From NCBI GenBank assembly GCA_949987705.1, contig OX465282.1:97638070-97702069 (forward strand): a DNA stretch of 64,000 bases. Direction: 5' to 3'. Made by a program: the position numbers and the translations under genes. Source of the stretch: Thereva unica. Taxonomy: Eukaryota > Arthropoda > Insecta > Diptera > Therevidae. The notes under the pieces were generated by a model. That model had not been told where the DNA came from, ran no database searches, and was given only the letters and a program-made list of their open reading frames with translations. Positions 13,901 through 25,900 of the stretch are shown here, piece after piece. The number at the start of each line of letters is the position of its first letter. Positions within the stretch are counted from its first letter, which is position 1.

Positions 13901-16900
13901 AATCGGATTTCACTATGGTTACGAACAAGGATTTTAAACTCAAGGACCTTGCCTGCAGTTCTATGTTCTAAGAAAAGGCCCACTTTGCTGTGGGTACGAC
14001 CGTAAATACGTATTTTTAGTGTAAATACTAGATTTTTTTAAAATTTGAAAAATCTCACGTGAGATTAGGGGGGAGGGAGGGGGTCGAACCAAATCTCATG
14101 AAATCTCACCAAGGGGGAGGGGGGGTCGAAAAATCCCAAAAATCACCTCACGTAATTTATGGATGACCCCTAACAGTTTTTTGAAGATAAAAGGGGGGGG
14201 GAGTCCAAAATTTGATTTGAATAGCCATGCAAAAAGCAATAAGGCAGGTTGTTAGAACCATGATCTTTATTGGTATCGAGAATGTTTATACCGGTCATTA
14301 TATCGTCAACAAATAGAGATACACCAGTTATAAAAGCTTTAATGTCAGTGTGCGTACTTGTTGGGTCAGTGTACATTGCATTACACTTTGGGCAAAAAAC
14401 TTCAATGAATTTGTCAGCAAACATGTTGCATGTTTCGTGGGGACATAACTGTTGTTTTCTGCCGTTTGTCACAGTCGAAGAAGAAAAGAGAGAACAATAA
14501 AGGGTCCTCGCCATCTTGCCGTTTTGCCCCTCTCTTCAAAAAATAATAACAGGTAACGAATCATCGCGGAGATAGGGCCATTCAATATTGAAATACCGAA
14601 GATCTACATAGAGATGAGATGTATAATAAAAAAGACACAAAAAGATCAAATCATCCATCTGGATGAGGAAAAAACAGACGATTTGCGAAATAGAAGGTAC
14701 TACTAATATAATGCTAATTTCTTAAATGAACTCCTGAAAAAATACGGGTTTGGTTTAAATTCTCTCTTTGAAGTATAACTTGCTTTTGGTATAGCAGATT
14801 TAAAATTTAAAATAAAAATAATATCTGAAACATAATTGTTTTATATACTTACATGATACAACCACAATAAATATGTAGAGCGCTATTAATCCAGATAAGG
14901 ACTTAAATGTATTAGCCATAATATATAAAATAGGCAAATATGAAATTCCATAGAACATGTATGTTGCAGTTAACCAAACTATAAATAGAACAATCAAATA
15001 AAACATTGGCATAATAAACTAATATTTAATAACTTACTAAGTTCAGATGTATTGAAAACTTCTCTTATAGGAAGAAGTGTTTGCAGTAAAAGTACACAAA
15101 TGCAAATTATTGTGTGTAAAACTGCATCAAAAAACGTAAATGATAGCCAATAAGCTAATTTTGGCACTGGTTGCAGATTTTTAAATTCGTTCTTTTGTTC
15201 CATAAATGGCAACGATATGTAATATAACATGTAAACAATCCAACCTATAATAATAATATTTAAATTAATAATCAATTTCTCGAGTTTTATCGAAATATTA
15301 AATTACCAATTGGTACAAGAACATTATAATATTCCAATCTTGTTGGGCTTATATCAGCAACTCTAAAAAATATTGCAGAAATATTATTATGGAGAATTTA
15401 AATAATATTTCAACTATTCAAAAATGCAAATAAACAAAACAGATTATACAAAAATGAATTGAGATTCAGGTGTGCAACGAAATGATGTTTTAAATAATCA
15501 AATTATCAGCTTTTATGCTTTAAAAAGTAATTAAAGATCGCTTTCATGTTATCAATACATAGTACAGTCAAATTAAGCCGAAAAAAGCGAAATAGCGGAA
15601 ATGGTCGGGTACAGGCTGAAAATTGGCACAGAGCTTCCTTTTAGGGTTCTTAATAAGGGGTTATAAAGTCTACCGATTTTCTACCCCGGGAACCTTTCTT
15701 TCTAGGGGGTTTTAGGGTCAAAATATCTGTTTTTTGCAAATGCATCTGAAACCGTAAGTCCTATCATAAAAAATGTGCACAAAGTTTGTAGCTCATACGA
15801 TTTTATACAAAAAATGTTATTATACATTTTCCCGTACGTATTGCCATTCATGAGATATCACCGTTTTAAAGATTTAAAATATTCATATGAACTCATTCAC
15901 GACTTGTATAGGTTTTCCGACGTTCAAGTTGGACTACTGTTCTAATTTTTTCAGGGTTCATTCCTGGATGTATTTGGAGGAAAAATGTGTTCTAGATAGG
16001 GGGTTGACCACTAAGATACAGGGTGTTCGCGAAAAAACAATGTCCTTTTTTGTCATTTATTTAGAGTTGAATAACTCCTAGACCAATTATCGTAAACCAA
16101 TATACTTAGACTCATCTTTTAGGTCAAAGTGTATTCTTTTATTTGATATAAAGATCAGGATCTTGAGTTGCTCCGTTTAGAAGATATGTAGGTTCAAAGC
16201 ATGAGCGAAATGTTTAAAAGCCTAATGATATTTTTTTATTCAATACAATCGACCTTAAGGCTGGTCGTCCACTGGAAGCGTATTCGAGCGGCTTCGCGCT
16301 TCGGCCATACAAATGAGCCGCTTGTAGCCGCTCATATGTATGGCCGTAACGCGAAGCCGCTCGAATACGCTTCCAGTGGACGACCAGCCTAATAGTCACA
16401 GATAGCCCCCTCTTTTTGTGTTCTTTGTTGATCATGTTTTGTCTACTATCTGACATAATTTAGTTGTAATTTTGTATTATTGTTCCAATTTGGACCATTT
16501 GGTAAAAAAAAACAGAAAATATACTTTAAATTGAATAAAAAATATCATTAGGCTTTTAAACATTTCGCTCATGCTTTGAACCTACATATCTTCTAAACGG
16601 AGCAACTCAAGATCCTGATCTTTATATCAAATAAAAGAATACACTTTGACCTAAAAGATGAGTCTAAGTATATTGGTTTACGATAATTGGTCTAGGAGTT
16701 ATTCAACTCTAAATAAATGACAAAAAAGGACATTGTTTTTTCGCGAACACCCTGTATCTTAGTGGTCAACCCCCTATCTAGAACACATTTTTCCTCCAAA
16801 TACATCCAGGAATGAACCCTGAAAAAATTAGAACAGTAGTCCAACTTGAACGTCGGAAAACCTATACAAGTCGTGAATGAGTTCATATGAATATTTTAAA

Positions 16901-19900
16901 TCTTTAAAACGGTGATATCTCATGAATGGCAATACGTACGGGAAAATGTATAATAACATTTTTTGTATAAAATCGTATGAGCTACAAACTTTGTGCACAT
17001 TTTTTTATGATAGGACTTACGGTTTCAGATGCATTTGCAAAAAACAGATATTTTGACCCTAAAACCCCCTAGAAAGAAAGGTTCCCGGGGTAGAAAATCG
17101 GTAGACTTTATAACCTCTTATTAAGAACCCTAAAAGGAAGCTCTGTGCCAATTTTCAGCCTGTACCCAATGATTTCCGCTATTTTTACTATTTTTCCTGT
17201 ACTAACAAGGGTATATTCATGCGTATAAAGGTAGAAACAAAATAAATATACAAACAAATATTTGTCGACTTCCAAGAGGCATTTCTATATATGTAAATAA
17301 AAATCCAAGTTCATTGGTAAGCGCATCACTTGAGAACGGCTGAACCGTTTGGCTAGTTTTTTTTTTGAAAATTTTCGTAATAGTGCGAATATAGTAAAAT
17401 TAGAAAAGTTTTCCGGAAAATTGGAAAATTCGGGAAAAACTGCAAATGCCAACACCATAATCCCAATGCAACCACTCCATTCCTTAGCATTCCGAAAAAA
17501 TTGGAAGTTAGTGCCGATTTACAATATAAGTCGTCAAGCTTCACCTGACTAGCTTCATTTCAGGCCTGCAGCTTCAAAATAGGTAATGTGTACAAAAAAG
17601 CTATGATTTTAATTTTGAAGCTTGAAGCTTGAAGTTTTCATTGTGGATTAGGCCTTATTAAACTTTTGCGTTCCGTTCCGTTGAAACCACCTTTCCGGAA
17701 TGCCAAATAAGTTCTAAGCAATCTTCGAATTTTATCTTTGACATCGGAACGGACCAGATGCATTGGGCTAACGGTTTAGCTCACGATTTGAACGATATAT
17801 TTGTTTGATTATTTTTGTTTTGTTCGTTATAGAGTTTAGTCGGACTTACAAGAGGCAGTTCATTTGTCCCGTACATGATAGTAAATTGTACTGAGGCCTC
17901 AACTTTTTTAAATGTCCCAGTTCAAAAATAATGTACTACTGGGATATGAGCGGGTATCGTGCGATTGTAAATTACGAAGTTCTTACTTCTTTTGCGGCAG
18001 TAAAATATCCAATTTGAACTGCGCCGAGGTGAGATTGTAAACACGAACTGCAGAAACATTTTCTTAGTGTTTTTGCAGCAGTAAAATATCCAGAGAAATT
18101 TCTTAAATTTTTGGAAGTGAAATTTTATACTTAGAGACAATTCGTACATTTTTTGAGGGAATGAAGTTTTGTACTCGAGAGACATTTCTTACTTTTTTTA
18201 GGCAAGGTGCGATATAGAAATATACTTTCTGGTGGTATAGCTTTCATACCTACTCTGGGTCAGTTTAATGCATAAGAGATTCAAACCCGTGACTCTGAAG
18301 CCCTGCCAGTATCTACAACTACAACATTTTCTCCGCTTTCGGAGCTGGAGACTAGTATTTGCGATGACTTCGATAAGCAGGTGTGTGACTTAATAAAAAC
18401 CACAAATAAACTGAAGCCATATATAAATACCTTGCAGAACCATTGTTGCTAAGATGCAAAGACAAGTGGTGGTATTGGAGAAGAGGCCAATATCCTAGAC
18501 ACAATCAACGTTTTAAACTAAGACTGTACAGCGTTGCAACTTTTGTAGTGTCTTCTGAACGCCTCTTTTCTAAAGCGGGTCAAATTCTGGTAGAAAGAAG
18601 AAAGAAGTTAAGTGGCAACAAAGGGGCCTATTGTGGATATCGTCAATTTGACGACTTTGAATCGATACTAAAATTTCTTACTGCGAAAGTCGATTCATGG
18701 CGAAATTGGTCGATAAAAACATGAATAGAAATCGATTACATACATAAGTGTCAAGTCGACGTTAAATATGTAATCGACTCATATTTCTGCTTCTATCGAC
18801 TAATTTGGACAAAAATCGACTTTCGCAGTAAGAAATTTCAGTATCGACTCAAAGTCGTCAAATTGACGATATCCACAATAGGCCCCAAAGTGTCACAGAT
18901 ACTATTTTCAAATCTCTATCTATAACAAATAAAATATTTTCGTGTTATTTTCAATTTTAGGGAATTTCATTTTAAATCTGTAAATATGTTTTTCCATATA
19001 CACTTTACAAAATTTTTAGCCACGATAATTAATATTCCCATTCATTCATTCATCATTTATCGTATCCCCTCTTCATACAGAAATCGCAAACGTAATAGAT
19101 CCACCCGCATCACAACATTTGAGCCGTTCACTACGTGAAGTGCTAGCAATACAATGGCACCTCGCCTCATTTGAAGTGAGACATTGTAAGGTGCCTGTTA
19201 ATAAATTCAGGAATTAATGAGAACCTCTGGGCGGAGGCGGTGAACACGGCAGAGTATCTTCGAAACCGGTCACCAATTAAGGCATTGGAAGATGTGACGC
19301 CGTATGAAGTTTGGCATGGAAGAAAGAAGAAAATTTCCCACTAAAGGATTTTTGGGTATAAGGCAGTGGCAATGGCAAAAAGGCTGGGCAGATCAAAGTT
19401 TGCCCCGAAAGGCACCGAATACATAATGGTGGGCTATTCAACCACTTCAAAAGGTTACAGGTTGTTGGACCCTCACGACAATAAAGTGTGTGTCAGCAGA
19501 GATGTCCTGTTCATAGAGGAAGACGGTAAGTCTAACGAAACAAATGTAGTAAGAAATTTTGTCGTTGTAGATCCAATTGAACCATATGACCAGATAGATG
19601 ATAACTGTGCAGAAGAGAGAAAAGATGATAACTGTGCAGAAAAGAGCGAAAATAATAACTGCGCAGAAGAGAGCGGAAAAACTGATGAAGATGATAGCTG
19701 TTCCGAAGAAAGTAATAAAGCACTAAAGAATGAACGATGTGGACCAGGACGCCCAAGAAAAATAAGAACAGGCAAACCAGGAAGGCCAGCCAAACAACAC
19801 AATGTATTGGACGTTGCCAGTCTAGAGAAAGACAACTAATCCGTTAAATGTCAAAGAAGCGCTCTCGCGGCACATAATTGGATCAGTGCATTGAAAAACG

Positions 19901-22900
19901 AAAATAAATCCCTTCAATAAAGGTACGTGGGAGCTAGCTAGCTAACTTACCGGACGGTCATCGACCTGTTGGCAGCAAGTGGGTCTTCAACATCAAACGG
20001 GAAATTGAGAGATATAAAGCACGGCTAGGGTTACAAAAATACAGGGTGATATGAAAAACTCTAACTTTGTACAGTTCTGACCGTATTACTCAAAACGGAT
20101 AAAGATTTCGAACTAGGCGCCATAGTAACTTATATTCAGCTCAAAAATACCTATCCAACGACATACTACACACACCTATTGGAGGTGGGTACCAAAATTT
20201 GCATTCTCTTTTCTACAATTAATTAATATCGGTGTAAACAGCATAGTGGTTGTTATTTAAAAGGTGCAATTTTCAAAACTAATTAAAATTTACTTCCAAG
20301 AAGTTTTTTTTTTCTATTTTATAAAAGTATTATTATTAGCAACAAAATTACCTTTTTGTAGGAATTTGCGATGCTTCAATAGATGCTTTTCCATCTGATG
20401 ACATATCTCTTAAAATAATATTATCCACCAAATTAAGCATTATAACTGAACTATGCAAAATATTCGATGAATAATAAATTTTTATTATAGATGGTGAATC
20501 GTCGCTTGTAAGCTTCATTTCAAGAGCTCCAATTACAGTGTGATGGAAATTGTGTAAATCGTTTTGCTGAAGTGCCAACATTTCTGTTATAAATAATCGA
20601 TTTCAAAAATTATTAATACAATTAAAAAAAAGTACACTTTCAATACCTTGATCAATACTTTTATCACCATGTAAAAATATTATCTGGGCTTTTCCTTGCA
20701 CTTCGGACTTTAGATAATCCTTGAAATTGGAAAATTCTGGAGGAATATTTGCATAAATTTTTGCGTCTCGTATATAATTTAAATTGAGCGGCAATGCTGT
20801 CATTTCTGAATTTATTCTTTGAAAACCCACAGCCCATAATGCAAGTACAGTCATTATAATTGGTAGAGAACACTAAAGATTTGTTTATTAGTGTTGTTAA
20901 TAATATATATATACACTGCGTGACAAAAGTTTGACCTCAGGTAGAAAAATGGGAAACAGGTAAGGTGAGTTATACCACTAAGCATACAGGGCCGGCGCGT
21001 GTTTGTTTTGCGCTCGGTACAGTAAGCAAATTTGCGCTAGCTAAACATTTAATAAAAAGATTCCTTCATCTGGATCGCAAGGACGGGAAATACACATGGC
21101 CGCAAATACAAATTCCTGAAAAGGAACAACATTTCGTAAATCTATCAAAAATCCTTTTGTGCTAGCCTAAAAATCTCTGAGCACTGCTGAGCTTCCTCAG
21201 ACATTTCTTTTTGCAACGTAGAATCTACTGTTTTCTTCACCCTGAAAGTTAATTCAATTTCTTTCCGACATTTAAAATTTTCCATATTGGTAAAACTGCC
21301 AGCTTTTTTTACTAGTCTTCCCATATGAGTCCAATCAGTGTATCCCGAACAGCAAAGTGAACTACTTTCCTTTAATTTTGAAAATGATTACAAAAAAAAA
21401 GATGGAGTTTTTTTAAATTTAATAAACCAACCAAAATCTATTAACTAATTTACCATTGTTATTTACCATTACTCTAATACCTCGGATCTATCGTAGACAG
21501 GGAAATATTTTGAGTATTTACCTAACTTTCTTCAACTACATCAGACTACTTTTTATTAAAATTATCTAAAAACTTACGTTTTTTCGAAACTCACACCTTG
21601 ATGATTTAAGTTTACCCAGTACAGTTCATTTACCTCTTTTACGAAAGTTAGAACAAAATTTAAAAGTGCTCCAACAGCGCCCTGCAATTTATATCAATCA
21701 CAGTAAACAACAATACGCAACACAGAGGCATCGCAACAATTTTTTTCTTTGTGTGAGTTGACATTGGACATGGTGCATTTTACAAAACTCTCAAAAAGTG
21801 CTACAGCGTCGTTAAAATGAAATTATTTTGTGTTTCGTCTCTCTCATTCTACTGTTCAATTCTGTATTTACATCTCATGTAAAAATTTGAGAGTCACAGT
21901 TGAATGAGAGATTTTTCTCTCACTTGGTGGATTTTTCTTCTGAAATTTTTACTTTTGCCTCTCTTGCTTCACTTTTTGGGTGGAATCATTGATTTGAGCA
22001 GAAATTATATGAAAATCTCGAAGCAAAAATCTCGTGTAACTTCCTGAACGAGGGGAGTCAATTTTCCCCGATTTTTCTCGCGTGAGATAGTATTGAGAAA
22101 GAATTTTCGTAACTTCTTGAGAATTTGTGTAAGTTCATGTATTGCATTTTTTTCCCAATTATTTAATTTTATTTTAAATCTTCTGAGTTAGCCCCCTCGT
22201 TCAATGGCGCCCGGTGCGAGTGCTCCATTCGCACCTATGAAAGCGCCGCCCCTGTAAGCATATATAACACATGGAGGAGTCACGTAGAACAAAAATTTGT
22301 GCGCTGCATTTATCTTCTTCCATCGGGGGACCCAGCGCAATTGCTACTTAACACCAAATCTGCTTCAGAAAGCTAAGTTGGTAGCAGATTATTGTAAAGG
22401 AAGTTAATGGGAGTATTCCGGTGAAGTAAGGGAATTTGGAGGGAGGTTTCTTCTGGGTCCCCGTCGTCTGCTATGCGTGGATTGAGTTTTTTTCCTTTTA
22501 TGCGCATTCGAACAAAAAATCAAAGTCGTCTGCGCATGAATGAAGTTAAATTTTGGTAGACAGCAAAAGAAATGTACTTTTCTGTTTAATCTTTTAGGAA
22601 TATTCTCTGCGATATTGAATTTTTTTGTTGTAAAATTTAAAATATGAGAATACAGATTTTATTTAATTTTAACTGAGTTCCATAAAAGCAGAACTTTGGG
22701 GCACCTTTGTAAAGACGATCTAAGGGGTCCATTAGACGGTAGGTTTTACTAGCAGTTTTGTCACAGTCAGTGCTATGACTGACGGAAAAACTGCTGTCTA
22801 AGATGATGACTGATGCAATTATCTGAATAATCAATCAATCATGACTGGTGGAATTGATTTAGAGGCATGAACGGGTAATGAACGCATCCAGGCCAAGCTA

Positions 22901-25900
22901 ATTACCTTAAGGCTGCTCGCACACTGGATCAGAATTTGTACGTATTTGTGCGAATTCCGATGAAATAGCATACAATTTCATCAGAATTCGCACAAAATCG
23001 TACAAATTCTGATGCAGTGTGCGAGCAGCCTAAATTTCACCCGAGGAGGTTTTTTATATGGGTTCAAAGGGGGAAATTTAGTTTTCCATGATTATCCACT
23101 GAATTTAATTGTTCATTAGGTTTGTAAATAGTTATAAAAAATTTCATTAAATTTAGTAGTCATAAAACGTGCGATCAAGTTTAAATGTTCCTTGAATATT
23201 AGTATTTTTGTTTAACATGAATATTTCCACCACTGGGGTACTACCAACGCGGGATTAGAGTATAAGGTGCTTTTTTTATGTGTGATGTGCCCAATAGGTC
23301 TAATCCACATTTAGAGATATGTTATACATAAAGTAACTCAACGGTTTTCCAATTCTAAAAAGGCTGGTTAAACTGGCATTATACACATTTAGTAAGGATA
23401 AATGCGGTAAAGAACAGTAACGATACATTAATGTAATACACCAATAATCTTGGAGTTTTCCGGAAAATTGCCTAATGATAATATGAGCGAATCAAGTGAC
23501 ACAGAAAACATATGGATGAAGTTTGAAGAGGCTCTCAGCCAAACCGTACTATACGTACTTGACAAAAATGCAAGGATCAGAAATATCAATTTCTCACGCC
23601 TTAATACCGAAAAACTTCATTACCGAAGAGAAATTCTCCTTAGTTTGTAACCATCTTGGTTGTCGCAGGCTCTGGTAAGTATATTGCATTGCAGGCTCCA
23701 ATAAAACCAGGGCTAAAAGATGTCATTGTCAAACTTAATTGCAAAAATGCGAATGCATAGCAAAGAAGCAGTATTATTATTTGATGAAATTTCAATAAAG
23801 AAAGGCTTGCAATATAATTCGCATGAAGATGAAGTACAATGTTTTGTTGATGATGGCCGACAGAGAGGTTTTAAATTTAGCAAAAAGGTCTGTGTTTTCA
23901 TGATACGTGGGCTTTATTCGAACTGGAAGTTATTATGCGTCATCTACAGGATTACCCGTGAAAAAACTGCAAGAAATAATGCACGAAAATATTACTGCTA
24001 ATAGAGTAGGACTTAATATTAGAGCTCTAGTATGCGATCAAGGGTCGAACAATAAAAGTTGTTTTAAAATGTATAGTATAAATCCAGAATTGCCTTATTT
24101 TAATTTAAACGACAGAAAAATTTATTGTTTATACGGCGTTCCACATCTGATTAAATCGTTGAGAAATATTTTTAAGACTCCTGATGGAAAAGTTTCCTGG
24201 ACTATTAATATCAAATTGTATGGAATTGATAGTAAAAGTGGTTCGACTCGCCTTTGTCCCAAAGTGATTGGAAGGCATATTTTTCCAAACTCATTTAACA
24301 AAGTGAAGATGAAGTTTGTAACGCAAATTTTGAGTCATACAGTTAGCTGTACGGACACTAGCTGAAACTGGTAATTTCAACAGTTGTAAGGAAATTACAA
24401 TATCAACAGCTACATTTATTAATAAAGTAAATAAACTTTTCAATTGCTTAAATAGCAATGTGCTGTAATAAGAATCCATACAAGACAGTCTTAGGTAAAG
24501 AGAATCAATTCAATTCAAGACTTCTTGAAAGATGAAAAATTATTTTAGTTTTTTAAAGTATCCTGGAAATGTTAAAGTATATTGCATTGCAGATATCGCA
24601 CCCCCTCTTCAAAAGTGACAAGTCAAAAAATGTAAACTGTGAGAAAATGAGATTAAAAATAGTTTAGTATGATTTTAAATAATTTTGTGATTAATTAAAT
24701 ACTTATAGTCATTATTATGCCATGTATAGTCAATATTTTTCTCTTTTTATATACAGGAAAATTATTATTAAAAAAAATTCTAAGCAAATTCAAAACAAAA
24801 CAAAAACTGGTGATTTTTGAGTTGTGTCACTTTTGAAGAGGGGGTGCGATATAATTCTTTTAATTTACTCGACCTTATGTTTAGCCAATGATATCTGGAG
24901 CGAGAAATCATAATTATTTACCATTATCTTGCTTAAACCAGGATTCATTAGAAAATATGTTTTATCTTATAAGATCTCGCGGCGAAAATAGTACAAACCC
25001 TTCGCTTTTCGAATTTAATTTAATCGTTGCCAAAATTCTTTCAATGAAAATAATAAATTCACAAACAGACACAGGGAATTGTGAACCCGACCATGATACT
25101 GTTATTTCAAATGCAATGGAAGGCGCTGATTTACAGGGCATGTCTGCCGGACACGCAAACTGAAAATCAAACAGAAATGCGTTTATTAAGGGGGAGCCTG
25201 CTTTAGAGGCTTCAAAAAATCTATTTTTTTGAGGAATTTTTAGGGAAGGAAATAAATATTTAATTGAAACGAAACTTTCAGGTATTATTGTTATATATTT
25301 CAACATTTTTCTCAAATTTTTTCATTAACATATATGTCATAATATGCCGGGTACAAGCATTTCGCCGAGGCGCCTCGAGCGTGCATGTGTCGTGTGGCGG
25401 GAAAGATAGGAACAAAATTTAACGTCCTATAGAAACGAGACAAAATTGATTGTATTCAGGAACTCTTCTACTTGAACCTAAAAAACCTTAAAAAAAGTTA
25501 TAATTAACCCACTTTTTAAACAATCTAAGGTGAAATTTTTTTTCCAAAAAAAAATTTTTTTTTAAGTTGCGAAAAATTGTTGAATTTCTCACTTTTTTTT
25601 AGATTTTTTAGGTTCAAGTAGAATTTAATCCTGAATACAATCAATTTTGTCTCGTTTCGATAGGACGTTGAATTTTGTTCCTATCTTTCCCGCCACACGA
25701 CACATGCACGCTCGAGACGCCTCGGCGAAATGCTTGTACCCGGCATATTATGACATATATGTTAATGAAAAAATTTGAGAAAAATGTTGAAATATATAAC
25801 AATAATACCTGAAAGTTTCGTTTCAATTAAATATTTATTTCCTTCCCTAAAAATTCCTCAAAAAAATAGATTTTTTGAAGCCTCTAAAGCAGGCTCCCCC

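Noticed and set aside
14994..15038. A 19 bp intron using GTAAGT and the nearest AG
   Set aside because: Too short to splice, and it gives the wrong frame; a 59 bp intron with a better pyrimidine tract fits.
15887..16886. Two identical 64-codon ORFs as genes
   Set aside because: They are mirror images in the arms of a palindrome and match no domain.
19473..19835. 120-codon minus-strand ORF
   Set aside because: Antisense shadow of the copia linker; serine/leucine-rich because it is the reverse of acidic codons.
19210..20033. A complete copia element with LTRs
   Set aside because: No matching long direct repeats flank the pol fragment.
23674..23696. GTAAGTATATTGCATTGCAG as a tiny intron in the P-like transposase
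   Set aside because: Only about 20 bp. The same string recurs near 24571, so it may be a partial duplication.
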